This document shows positions 1-7,562 of a stretch of DNA of 10,434 nt, in pieces; position 1 is the stretch's first letter; every line of letters starts with the position of its first letter. The position numbers and the translations under genes are program-made. The notes below the pieces were generated by a model. That model ran no database searches, was not told the DNA's origin, and worked only from the letters and a program-made list of their open reading frames with translations. This DNA comes from Rhodobacterales bacterium UBA3089. Lineage in GTDB: Bacteria; Pseudomonadota; Alphaproteobacteria; Rhodobacterales; Rhodobacteraceae. The stretch is from the NCBI GenBank assembly GCA_002367255.1, contig DFBD01000228.1:1-10434 (forward strand). The letters are read 5' to 3'.

Positions 1-428
1 ACCCGTTCTCCGTTTTCTGCTGCCGCCGGAATTTCTTGTTGTTTTCAAAGGTTGTAGACGGTGGGCTGTTGACTGCCGCTTCTGTGATCGGAGCGTAAAT
101 GGTTCTCTCTCCCCCGACATTCTCCAAAGCTGTTGACTAAGGGTGTTTTGGTTCACAGCTTTAAGTCGATGCTTTTAAATGAATATCCCTGAATTTCGTT
201 TTGACCATTTCGAGATTTCGGCTGCTTCTCGGTAGGAGCAGATATCGAACTCTTGTTTTGTGCCTTCGTTGTGTCCAGCGTCTGACCGATGCCCTCTGCA
301 CCGCTCCTGTCGGCGCACGGCCAGTGTTCCAGTCAACCTGAAGGTTTATCCTGTCTTTCGTGCGGGCTCATTGATTGCGGTCGATAGCCATTGCCGGTCA
401 CCAGAAATCCCGCTTAAGGTGTCAAAAC

Positions 429-444
429 ATCGAATTTATTCGAT
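429..444. promoter_or_regulatory. Palindrome upstream of hsdR, candidate operator
   Basis: The 16-mer ATCGAATTTATTCGAT is an inverted repeat with perfect 7-bp arms around a TT centre. It ends 43 bp before the hsdR start codon, where an operator or core promoter would lie. Weak promoter-like hexamers overlap it (TTAAGG at 414-419, then 17 bp, then TATTCG at 437-442), so a bound protein could block transcription. No regulator gene is visible next to the operon. The symmetry is seen directly; the operator role is inference. Confidence 0.35.
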
Positions 445-473
445 TTGCTGCTCTTCTTGCGTTTAGCGCGACC

Positions 474-479
474 GGGGGA
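474..479 (+). promoter_or_regulatory. Ribosome binding site of hsdR
   Basis: The purine run GGGGAA, preceded by one more G at 473 or 474, ends 8 bases before the ATG at 488. It supports that codon as the hsdR start, and no closer alternative start has such a site. Confidence 0.55.
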
Positions 480-487
480 AATTATTT

Positions 488-2950
488 ATGGATAAACGAG
501 CACTTAGTGAGCGTGACATTTGCACAAAGTACATTACACCAGCGCTCCGCGGGGCTGGTTGGGATGAAATAAACCAAATCCGGGAAGAAGTCAGCTTTAC
601 GAAGGGCAGGATCATAGTCCGAGGAAAGCTGGTGAGCCGCGGGAAGGGCAAGCGCGCTGATTACATCCTTTCCGTCAAACCGAACATTCCGATCGCAATA
701 ATTGAGGCAAAAGAAAATGGCCAAGCTATCGGTGCCGGGCTGCAACAGGGTTTAGAATACGCAAAAACGCTCGAAATCCCGTTTGTGTTTTCTTCGAATG
801 GCGACGGTTTTGTGTTTCATGACCGAACTGGCATGGCCCCCACGCCGGAGGTCACCCTGACGCTGGACCAATTTCCGTCACCGGCCGAACTGTGGGCTCG
901 GTATCGTGCTTGGAAGGATCTTTCTGATACCGCATCGGCTGTAGTGCTCCAGGATTACTTCGATGACGGTAGTGGTAAGACCCCGCGCTATTATCAGGTC
1001 AACGCTGTGAACTCTGCAATAGAGGCCATCGCCAAGGGTCAGGATCGAATTCTGTTGGTGATGGCTACTGGCACGGGTAAAACCTACACCGCCTTCCAGA
1101 TTATTTGGCGGCTTTGGAAGGCGGGGCAGAAGAAGCGCATTCTGTTTCTAGCCGATCGCAACGTGCTGATCGATCAGACGATGGTGAACGATTTCCGGCC
1201 CTTCGCAGGCAATATGGCCAAACTGTCTACCCAGTCCAAAACTATTGAACGCGCGGACGGCACCTCTACCGACCTAACACTGGCCCTAGACAAGCGCCGC
1301 AGGATCGACACGTCCTATGAAATTTACCTCGGCCTATACCAAGCAATTACCGGTCCGGATGAAAGTCAAAAGCTTTACAAAGAATTTTCGCGAGATTTCT
1401 TTGATCTGATAGTAATCGACGAGTGCCACCGGGGCAGCGCTGCCGACGATTCCGCTTGGCGCGAAATTCTGAACCACTTCACGACTGCAACCCAGATCGG
1501 CATGACTGCTACGCCGAAGGAGACCGAATACGCATCCAACATCGACTATTTCGGAGTGCCGGTTTGCAGCTATTCACTGAAACAGGGCATCCGCGACGGG
1601 TTCCTCGCGCCCTACAAGGTGATCAAGGTTCACATCGATCGCGATGTTCAGGGTTATCGGCCTGTGCAGGGGCAACTCGACCGTGACGGCGAAGAGGTCG
1701 AGGATCGCATTTACAACACAAAGGATTTCGACCGGACGCTCGTTCTGGACGATCGCACCAAGCTGGTCGCTCAGAAGGTTTCGGAGTTTCTGAAGCAAAG
1801 CGGCGACCGGATGGCCAAAACAATCGTCTTTTGCGTCGATCAAGAACACGCCGCCCGCATGCGGCAGGCGCTAATTAACGAGAATGCCGATCTGGCGGCG
1901 CAAAACCACCGTTACGTCATGCGCATCACCGGCAATGATAAGGAAGGCATTGATCAGCTGGGGAACTTCATCGACCCCGAGGCGGCTTACCCGGTCATCG
2001 TGACGACTTCGCGCCTCCTGTCCACCGGCGTGGATGCGCAGACCTGCCGCCTGATTGTACTGGATCGCGAGGTCGGGTCCATGACCGAGTTCAAACAGAT
2101 CATCGGTCGTGGCACCCGTGTGCATGAGGATACCCAGAAGCTTTTCTTTACCGTGATGGATTTTCGCGGCGCGACCAGTCATTTCGCCGACCCGGAGTTC
2201 GATGGCGAGCCGGTTCAGATTTATCAGCCGGGCCCGGATGATCCGATCACCCCACCAGACGACGCGTCCCAAAACGGTGATGATGGCGAGCCGTTGTCGC
2301 CGGAACCGGGTGGCGATGAAACGGTTCTGATTGATCCGGTCGATCCACTTGACCCGCTTGGTGGCAACGCTGGCGGTGGACCGATCCGTAAGGTCTACAT
2401 CGATGGGGTCGGTGCGGTCATTGTGGCCGAACGCGTCGAATACCTCGATGAAAACGGCAAGCTGGTGACGGAATCCCTGCGCGACTACACCCGCAAAGCC
2501 CTGAAACGGCAGTTTGCCAGCCTTGACGATTTCCTCAAACGCTGGAATGGCGAAGGGCGCAAGCAGGCCGTGTTCGAAGAACTGGAAGCCGAAGGGCTCC
2601 CGCTCGATGTGATCGCGGCGGAGCTTGGCAAGGATCTCGATCCCTTCGACTTGATCTGCCACATCGCCTTTGATGCAAAACCGTTGACCCGGCGCGAGCG
2701 GGCCGAAAGCGTGAAAAAACGCGATGTGTTCACCAAATACGGCCCCCAGGCGAAGGCAGTGCTGGAAGCCCTGCTTGAAAAATATGCCGATGAGGGCGTT
2801 ATAAACCTCGACGATCTCGGCGTCCTCAAGATCGCTCCATTCAGCGGCATGGGAAGTGTGGTTGAACTCGTCCGTGCTTTCGGTGGAAAACCCAAGTTCG
2901 AACAGGCCGTCCACGACCTGCAATCTGCCATTTACGAAGAAAGCGCATAA
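488..2950 (+). CDS. hsdR: Type I restriction enzyme, R (endonuclease/translocase) subunit, EcoEI-like
   Basis: HsdR is the motor and nuclease subunit of a type I restriction enzyme. It joins the M2S1 methylase at unmodified target sites, pulls DNA through by ATP hydrolysis and cuts at a distance. In the 820-residue product the N-terminal PD-(D/E)xK nuclease is visible as Asp58, then Glu73-Ala-Lys75, then a Q87-x3-Y91 motif. The SF2 helicase core has Walker A ATGTGKT (193-199), DECH (311-314), TATP (340-343) and QIIGRGTR (537-544). A low-complexity Asp/Pro/Gly linker (about 580-632) leads to an EcoEI-type C-terminal domain (about 635-815). Length and domain order suit an intact EcoEI/EcoAI-type subunit. 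It is the first gene of the operon and ends 3 bp before hsdM. Nothing indicates damage. Confidence 0.96.
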   Translation: MDKRALSERDICTKYITPALRGAGWDEINQIREEVSFTKGRIIVRGKLVSRGKGKRADYILSVKPNIPIAIIEAKENGQAIGAGLQQGLEYAKTLEIPFVFSSNGDGFVFHDRTGMAPTPEVTLTLDQFPSPAELWARYRAWKDLSDTASAVVLQDYFDDGSGKTPRYYQVNAVNSAIEAIAKGQDRILLVMATGTGKTYTAFQIIWRLWKAGQKKRILFLADRNVLIDQTMVNDFRPFAGNMAKLSTQSKTIERADGTSTDLTLALDKRRRIDTSYEIYLGLYQAITGPDESQKLYKEFSRDFFDLIVIDECHRGSAADDSAWREILNHFTTATQIGMTATPKETEYASNIDYFGVPVCSYSLKQGIRDGFLAPYKVIKVHIDRDVQGYRPVQGQLDRDGEEVEDRIYNTKDFDRTLVLDDRTKLVAQKVSEFLKQSGDRMAKTIVFCVDQEHAARMRQALINENADLAAQNHRYVMRITGNDKEGIDQLGNFIDPEAAYPVIVTTSRLLSTGVDAQTCRLIVLDREVGSMTEFKQIIGRGTRVHEDTQKLFFTVMDFRGATSHFADPEFDGEPVQIYQPGPDDPITPPDDASQNGDDGEPLSPEPGGDETVLIDPVDPLDPLGGNAGGGPIRKVYIDGVGAVIVAERVEYLDENGKLVTESLRDYTRKALKRQFASLDDFLKRWNGEGRKQAVFEELEAEGLPLDVIAAELGKDLDPFDLICHIAFDAKPLTRRERAESVKKRDVFTKYGPQAKAVLEALLEKYADEGVINLDDLGVLKIAPFSGMGSVVELVRAFGGKPKFEQAVHDLQSAIYEESA

Positions 2951-2953
2951 CCT

Positions 2954-4402
2954 ATGTCCGTCCGTACCCTCGTTAAATCCATTCAGGACATCATGCGCAA
3001 AGACACCGGCGTTGATGGGGATGCTCAGCGCATCAGCCAGCTGTGCTGGATGTTCTTCCTAAAAATCATCGACGATCAGGATCAGGAACTCGAACTTACC
3101 AAAGAAAACTACACCTCGCCCATTCCTGAAGCCCTGCAATGGCGCGCATGGGCGGCGGACCCGGAAGGGATCACTGGCGATACGCTGATGGAATTCGTGA
3201 ACAACACCTTGTTCCCCAATCTCAAGGCCCTACCCATTAACGCAGGCCCCCGCGCAAAAGTTGTCCGCGATGTGTTCGAGGATGCCTACAACTACATGAA
3301 ATCCGGCCAGCTGATGAGGCAGATGATCAACAAGATCAACGAGGTCGACTTTAACAATCTGACCGAACGCCAGCATTTCGGCGACATCTACGAACAGATC
3401 CTGAATGACCTGCAAAACGCTGGCAATGCGGGCGAATACTACACCCCGCGCGCCGTCACCGCTTTCATGGTTCAACAGATTGACCCACATCCAGGCGAGG
3501 TCCTGTTTGACCCGGCCTGCGGCACCGGCGGCTTTCTAACCTGCGCCATGCGCCACATGCGCGATAATTACGTCAAACGCCCCGAGCATGAGGCGCTGAT
3601 GCAGGGTGCTTTGCGCGCCGTGGAAAAGAAACCGCTGCCTCATATGCTCTGCGTCACCAACATGCTGCTCAATGGTGTGGAAGAGCCGGACTTTGTGCGC
3701 CATGACAACACGCTCGCCCGCCCGCTGGTCAGCTGGACCCGCGATGAACGCGTCGACATCGTCCTGACCAACCCACCTTTCGGCGGCAAGGAAGAGGACG
3801 GGATCGAGTCCAACTTCCCCACCTTCAAAACCCGAGAAACCGCCGATCTGTTCCTTGCCCTGATCATCCGCCTGCTCAAACCGACAGGCCGTGCGGCGGT
3901 GGTGCTGCCCGACGGCTCGCTGTTTGGCGAAGGCATCAAGACCCGGCTCAAGGAACACCTGATGGAGGAATGCAATCTGCACACCATCGTGCGGCTGCCA
4001 AACTCGGTCTTTAAACCCTATGCCTCGATCGGCACTAACCTGCTGTTCTTTGAAAAGGGCACGCCCACGCAGGACATTTGGTACTGGGAACACAAGGTGC
4101 CCGAGACGCAGAAGGCGTATTCGATGACTCGGCCCATCAGGCTGGATCACCTGAACGACTGCGCCACATGGTGGGGTGGGGCCGCGCGCGAGGGGCGCGT
4201 TGAGGGCCCGCAGGCGTGGAAGGTCACAGCGGAAGAGATCAAGGCGCGCGGCTATAACCTTGACGTCAAAAACCCCCATACGGTGGAGGAGGATCTGGGT
4301 GACCCCGAAACTTTGCTGGCCGATCTGACAGCGGCAGAAGCCGAGACTTCTGCCCTCCGCGATCAGTTGAAAGCGATCCTGACCGAAGCGCTGGTCCGAT
4401 GA
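2954..4402 (+). CDS. hsdM: Type I restriction-modification system, M (N6-adenine methyltransferase) subunit
   Basis: HsdM transfers a methyl group from S-adenosylmethionine to adenine in the bipartite site chosen by HsdS. Two copies bind one HsdS, and the complex protects host DNA. The 482-residue product has an N-terminal helical HsdM_N-type region (about 1-140), then the amino-methyltransferase domain. Motif I (SAM binding) is DPACGTGG at 186-193, and the catalytic motif IV is NPPF at 273-276 within LTNPPFGG. A further family signature, GEYYTPR, lies at 160-166. The start is 4 bases after the last base of the hsdR stop codon, with only a weak purine-rich site inside the end of hsdR, which suggests coupled translation. 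The gene's last bases overlap the hsdS start in an ATGA. It looks intact. Confidence 0.97.
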   Translation: MSVRTLVKSIQDIMRKDTGVDGDAQRISQLCWMFFLKIIDDQDQELELTKENYTSPIPEALQWRAWAADPEGITGDTLMEFVNNTLFPNLKALPINAGPRAKVVRDVFEDAYNYMKSGQLMRQMINKINEVDFNNLTERQHFGDIYEQILNDLQNAGNAGEYYTPRAVTAFMVQQIDPHPGEVLFDPACGTGGFLTCAMRHMRDNYVKRPEHEALMQGALRAVEKKPLPHMLCVTNMLLNGVEEPDFVRHDNTLARPLVSWTRDERVDIVLTNPPFGGKEEDGIESNFPTFKTRETADLFLALIIRLLKPTGRAAVVLPDGSLFGEGIKTRLKEHLMEECNLHTIVRLPNSVFKPYASIGTNLLFFEKGTPTQDIWYWEHKVPETQKAYSMTRPIRLDHLNDCATWWGGAAREGRVEGPQAWKVTAEEIKARGYNLDVKNPHTVEEDLGDPETLLADLTAAEAETSALRDQLKAILTEALVR

Positions 4403-6135
4403 AGGACGCCACCGTTTCATCCGACCGCCTGCTTAACTTTTACGACCGCATCAGCGATGCAGAGGACGCCATCCCTCGCCTGCGCCGCTTTGTGCTCGAC
4501 CTTGCAGTGCGCGGCAAGTTGATGGAACAAGTTGCCGCGGATGAACCGGCGGTGGCGTTGCTGAAGCGGATCCCGAAGAAGAAAGCCAAAGGCGGAAAGC
4601 AAGACAATTCAAGCCGAAGTGGCTCATTCCCGTTCACCCTACCGATCGGCTGGTCATGGACGACCCTCGCGGAAATAAGCACACGACTTCATTATGGCTA
4701 TACTGCATCAGCAGATGCCACACTCAAAGACGTTCGGCTCTTGCGCATTACGGATATCCAAGACAGTCACGTCAATTGGGAAACAGTTCCAGGCTGCGCA
4801 ATCGACAAGAAATCGCTGCCGAATTATTTGCTGGAAGTCGGCGATATTCTGATTGCACGGACAGGCGGCACGATTGGTAAGACCTTCTTGGTTTCCGAAG
4901 TTCCATTGAAAGCGGTTTTTGCATCCTACTTGATACGGGTTACGCCTTCGCGCGAACTGCTAGATCAGTATATCAAGATGTTCTGCGAAACCGGTGTTTA
5001 TTGGGATCAACTACGCGATGGTTCTAGAGGCGGCGGGCAACCAAATGTGAACGGAAAAACGCTTGGGAAGGTGTCTATCCCCCTCCCACCCCTCGCCGAA
5101 CAACACCGCATTGTGGCCAAGATCTATGAACTCATGGCGCTGTGTGATCAGTTGGAACAGGCCCGCGCGGGGCGCGAGGCGGTGCGGGATCGGCTGACCA
5201 CTGCCAGCCTGGCCCGCCTGACCGCCCCCGATACTGACGCGGAAACCTTCCAGTCCCACGCCCGCTTTGCCCTGCAATCTTTCCCCACCCTGACAACCCG
5301 CCCCGACCAAATCAAAACCCTGCGCCAAACCATCCTGAACCTCGCCGTCCGTGGCAAGCTGGTGGCGCAACACCCGACGGACGAACCGGCGTCGGAGTTA
5401 TTGAAGAGGATCGCGAACGAAAGGATTGCAGGAAAGGCCCCACGGAAGTCAAAACGCAAAGACCTGCAAGACGCTGAAGAGGCAGCCGATAATGAAACTG
5501 TTCCGCATGGTTGGGTTTGGGCCCGTCTACGCGATGTGGCGATTGAAATGCGCTATGGCACCTCTGTGAAATGCGACTACGAGATAGAAGGCGTTCCCGT
5601 TTTGCGGATTCCAAACGTTTCAGGCGGACGTATTTCTTTGGATGACATGAAGCTGGGCTCTTTGTCGCCGAAAGCGGTGGCAGACCTAAGCCTTCAGGCG
5701 GGCGATCTTCTCATGATCCGCTCCAATGGCAGCTTGGACATCGTCGGGCGCGCGGCGGTTGTCACTCCCGAAGCTTTTGGGATGTCATTCGCGGGCTATC
5801 TCGTGCGCTTGAGGACTGACCCCTCGACAATTGACCCCAACTACGTCTGGTTGGCCATGAACTCCTCGGAGGTTCGGGATCAAATTGAGCGCCCGATCCG
5901 GTCGGCTGTCGGGTTGAAGAACGTAAACTTGACAGAGTTCGGCGCGTTGGCATTTCGACTGCCACCTCTCGGCGAACAACACCGCATTGCGGCCAAGGTC
6001 GATGCCCTGATGGCCCTATGCGATCAGCTAGACGGCAGCCTCACCACCACCGCCGCCACCCGCAGCAAACTCCTCGAAGCTCTCCTGCACGAGGCGCTGG
6101 ACCCTGCTGCAGATGAACTGGAGGCTACAGAATGA
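4399..6135 (+). CDS. hsdS: Type I restriction-modification system, S (specificity) subunit
   Basis: HsdS sets the bipartite DNA target for both methylation and restriction. The 578-residue product shows the classic pseudo-twofold layout. A conserved helical segment LAVRGKL (35-41) is followed by target recognition domain 1 (about 78-228) and a spacer starting PPLAEQHRI (230). The unit then repeats: LAVRGKL (315-321), recognition domain 2 (about 367-520), and PPLGEQHRI (522) with its C-terminal helix. The two conserved blocks are about 280-292 residues apart. Both recognition domains are present, so the subunit should read two different half-sites; the bases cannot be predicted by eye. The start overlaps the hsdM stop (ATGA) and the end overlaps the next gene in the same way. 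The recognition domains look less GC-rich than the repeats, as expected if they are exchanged by recombination. Confidence 0.96.
   Translation: MKDATVSSDRLLNFYDRISDAEDAIPRLRRFVLDLAVRGKLMEQVAADEPAVALLKRIPKKKAKGGKQDNSSRSGSFPFTLPIGWSWTTLAEISTRLHYGYTASADATLKDVRLLRITDIQDSHVNWETVPGCAIDKKSLPNYLLEVGDILIARTGGTIGKTFLVSEVPLKAVFASYLIRVTPSRELLDQYIKMFCETGVYWDQLRDGSRGGGQPNVNGKTLGKVSIPLPPLAEQHRIVAKIYELMALCDQLEQARAGREAVRDRLTTASLARLTAPDTDAETFQSHARFALQSFPTLTTRPDQIKTLRQTILNLAVRGKLVAQHPTDEPASELLKRIANERIAGKAPRKSKRKDLQDAEEAADNETVPHGWVWARLRDVAIEMRYGTSVKCDYEIEGVPVLRIPNVSGGRISLDDMKLGSLSPKAVADLSLQAGDLLMIRSNGSLDIVGRAAVVTPEAFGMSFAGYLVRLRTDPSTIDPNYVWLAMNSSEVRDQIERPIRSAVGLKNVNLTEFGALAFRLPPLGEQHRIAAKVDALMALCDQLDGSLTTTAATRSKLLEALLHEALDPAADELEATE
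4480..4572 (+). repeat. hsdS conserved region, first copy (paired with 5320-5412)
   Basis: This stretch encodes residues 28-58 of HsdS (LAVRGKL helix followed by DEPA and LLKRI). A diverged copy with the same spacing of these motifs lies at 5320-5412 (residues 308-338). The pair are the internal conserved repeats that frame the recognition domains in type I S subunits. Confidence 0.7.
5086..5156 (+). repeat. hsdS direct repeat, first copy (paired with 5962-6032)
   Basis: A 71-bp block recurs exactly 876 bp later at 5962-6032. It includes a 16-bp identical core, GAACAACACCGCATTG (5098-5113 and 5974-5989), and nearly identical flanks. Both copies encode PPL(A/G)EQHRI plus an ALCDQL helix. The high nucleotide identity, beyond what the protein needs, makes it a likely crossover point for loss or swap of a recognition domain. 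Confidence 0.75.
5962..6032 (+). repeat. hsdS direct repeat, second copy (paired with 5086-5156)
   Basis: This is the second copy of the 71-bp hsdS repeat, in the same orientation and reading frame. Recombination between the two copies would delete 876 bp (292 codons) in frame, removing recognition domain 2 together with one conserved block. Confidence 0.75.
6120..6124 (+). promoter_or_regulatory. Ribosome binding site for the DUF3800 gene
   Basis: A perfect GGAGG lies inside the end of hsdS, 7 bases before the ATG at 6132. It is the strongest ribosome binding site within the operon and supports both the chosen start and real translation of the accessory gene. Confidence 0.7.
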
Positions 6136-6851
6136 CCGAGCCGCGAATCTTCAATGTGTACTGCGACGAAAGCTGCCATCTGGAAAATGATGGCATTTCG
6201 GCGATGGCCTGGGGGGCAGTCTATTGCCAGGAAAGCGAGACCCGCGCCATTGCTGACGCGATCCGCGCACTAAAGGCACAGCACCGGCTTAGCCCGACAT
6301 TCGAAGCCAAATGGACCAAGATTTCGCCTGCGAAAGTGGCGTTCTATTTGGCGCTGGTGGACCTTTTTCTGGCCGATGACCGGTTGCGGTTTCGTGGGTT
6401 GGTGGTTCCGGACAAGGCACAACTGAACCACGCGCAATTCGATCAGACGCATGACGATTGGTATTACAAGATGTACTTCACCATGCTGCGCCCGATCTTT
6501 TGCGCGCCGCATCGGTATCGCATCTACCTCGATGTGAAGGACACGCGCGGCGGCCCGAAGACACGCAAGCTGCATGAGGTCTTGGCAAACGATCTTTATG
6601 ATTTCAATCGAGAGTGCCTTGAGCGCGTACAACAGGTGCGTTCGCATGAAAGCGAATTACTGCAAATCACAGATATCTTGATTGGCGCGCTCACTTACGC
6701 GAACCGTGGGCTTGCCACGAGTCCGGCTAAAGCTGCCATGCTCGCGCGTCTGCGAGCGCGCCTTGGTCAGAATGTGCTGACGCGGACGTCCAGCTTTTCG
6801 GCAACGAAGTTCAATATGTTAGTTTGGCGCGGCCGGGATGCTGCCCAATGA
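6132..6851 (+). CDS. DUF3800 domain protein, putative RNase H-fold nuclease, coupled to hsdS
   Basis: The 239-residue product matches the DUF3800 pattern. An N-terminal YCDES (10-14) gives the first acidic residue, followed by FEAKW (57-61), the acidic strand IYLDVKD (131-137), and SHESELLQITDILIGA (171-186) with further acids. DUF3800 proteins are thought to have an RNase H-like fold with an acidic, metal-binding active site and are often found in phage and defence regions; their reaction is not established. The acidic residues are retained here, so a nuclease role is possible. It starts on an ATGA overlap with hsdS behind a strong GGAGG site and overlaps the next gene the same way. This suggests an accessory of the restriction system, either a second effector or a modulator. 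No signal peptide or membrane segment is seen. Confidence 0.85.
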   Translation: MTEPRIFNVYCDESCHLENDGISAMAWGAVYCQESETRAIADAIRALKAQHRLSPTFEAKWTKISPAKVAFYLALVDLFLADDRLRFRGLVVPDKAQLNHAQFDQTHDDWYYKMYFTMLRPIFCAPHRYRIYLDVKDTRGGPKTRKLHEVLANDLYDFNRECLERVQQVRSHESELLQITDILIGALTYANRGLATSPAKAAMLARLRARLGQNVLTRTSSFSATKFNMLVWRGRDAAQ

Positions 6852-7318
6852 ACCCGCCGGACCTGCTGTCGTTTAACGACTTTGGTGGCAATTGGCCTGC
6901 CTATGAAACCGAATTGAACCGTGTGTTCATGACCCAAATAGCACGTGGACGCCTTGCTTTCAGAGGACAGCCGGTTAGCTGCCGTCGTCATGATGAGGTT
7001 GCAGGACGTTGGGCGTCATATTGGCACTTGGTCCAGGAAGGAAAGGTTGAAGAAGACCGCCTTCCCGATCTGCGGCGATGTGAGCGGCTTAGTTGGGTGC
7101 CTTGGGTGATCCAAAATGGCGTTCAACACCCTGAAATTCATGAATGGCAGAACACCCGTAAGACTGAGGTCAACACCCTGCTATGGTACCGGGGGGAATA
7201 TCTGGTGATACTTGGCCGACGTAATGGCTACTGGTTGTTGAGAAGTGCATATTGCACCGACAAAAGCGGACGGATCAGACAGCTCAGGAAAGAGCGCGAT
7301 GCATACAACGGCGTCTGA
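6848..7318 (+). CDS. Conserved uncharacterised protein, last gene of the hsd operon
   Basis: This 156-residue soluble protein belongs to a family I recognise as conserved but functionally undefined, sometimes labelled phage P1-related. The recognisable core is FRGQPV (38-43), FWH-like YWH (58-60), EEDRLPDLRRCERL (68-81), W83 and W86, PEIHEW (95-100), NTLLWYRGEYLVIL (109-122) and YWLLRSAY (128-135), then a basic tail. Strand-like segments late in the chain ending in a (T/S)AY motif resemble small barnase/RelE-type (BECR) nucleases, but this is a speculative fold guess. The ATG at 6848 is preferred over an upstream TTG at 6824 because it gives the ATGA overlap seen at the other junctions. The site GGGA is weak, so translation probably depends on coupling. 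A toxin, nuclease or modulator role is inference only. Confidence 0.75.
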   Translation: MNPPDLLSFNDFGGNWPAYETELNRVFMTQIARGRLAFRGQPVSCRRHDEVAGRWASYWHLVQEGKVEEDRLPDLRRCERLSWVPWVIQNGVQHPEIHEWQNTRKTEVNTLLWYRGEYLVILGRRNGYWLLRSAYCTDKSGRIRQLRKERDAYNGV

Positions 7319-7343
7319 TAGCCATACTCCAGAAAGGACTGAA

Positions 7344-7367
7344 GCCGCCCGGAAAAACCAAGGCGGC
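7344..7367 (+). terminator. Weak GC-rich hairpin after the hsd operon
   Basis: GCCGCC (7344-7349) and GGCGGC (7362-7367) can form a 6-bp all-GC stem with a 12-base loop, 25 bases after the last stop codon of the operon. No T-run follows, so it is not a standard intrinsic terminator. It may protect the 3' end or assist termination. Confidence 0.3.
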
Positions 7368-7421
7368 CTCGAATGCTCCTCCTACACATGGCAGGTGAGA
7401 CAAGAGATATATGCCTTCTGG

Positions 7422-7449
7422 AGGTCGAATTGTCAAGAGAATTCGGCCT
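7422..7449. repeat. Inverted repeat with 10-bp arms
   Basis: AGGTCGAATT and AATTCGGCCT pair over 10 positions (one is a G-U type mismatch) around an 8-base loop. Neither strand has a T-run directly after it, so a terminator function is uncertain. It could also be a protein-binding site or an element end. Confidence 0.35.
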
Positions 7450-7562
7450 GATCTGCGGGCCTTAAAACATCCGAAAGATCATAAAGTGCAATATTAACAA
7501 ATAGTTACGTTTTTTCACTGGCCAGATGGAACGGCGAGCCAAATTCAAAGTGAGATGAAAAA

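Larger units (their letters stand above)
1..487. other. Non-coding leader region upstream of hsdR
   Basis: No reading frame here has a convincing start, ribosome binding site or recognisable protein; the short frames present look like chance. The base composition is more T-rich and less GC-rich than the genes to the right. TTGACT-like hexamers occur at 69-74 and 133-138, but neither has a good -10 hexamer at the right distance, so I call no promoter. The clearest structure is the palindrome at 429-444. The hsdR promoter is probably in this stretch. I see no tRNA, repeat array or transposon end. Confidence 0.6.

Noticed and set aside
69..161. TTGACT hexamers as hsdR promoters
   Set aside because: The matching -10 hexamers are poor or at wrong spacing (21 bp for the first), and they lie over 320 bp from the gene.
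260..745. Several short overlapping frames in the hsdR leader on both strands
   Set aside because: None has a good ribosome binding site or a protein-like composition, and some run into the hsdR coding region.
1871..2923. Long open frame (350 codons) on the minus strand opposite hsdR
   Set aside because: It lies fully antisense to hsdR, which has all its domain motifs; the translation resembles no protein family and is a by-product of GC-rich codon use.
3536..4420. Long open frame (294 codons) on the minus strand opposite hsdM
   Set aside because: It is antisense to a gene with clear methyltransferase motifs and has no recognisable features of its own.
6824..6847. Upstream TTG start for the last gene of the hsd operon
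   Set aside because: It adds only 8 residues without a ribosome binding site; the ATG at 6848 overlaps the previous stop exactly as at the other junctions.
7510..7515. Run of six T as an intrinsic terminator tail
   Set aside because: No stable stem precedes it directly; it fits an AT-rich promoter-like stretch better.
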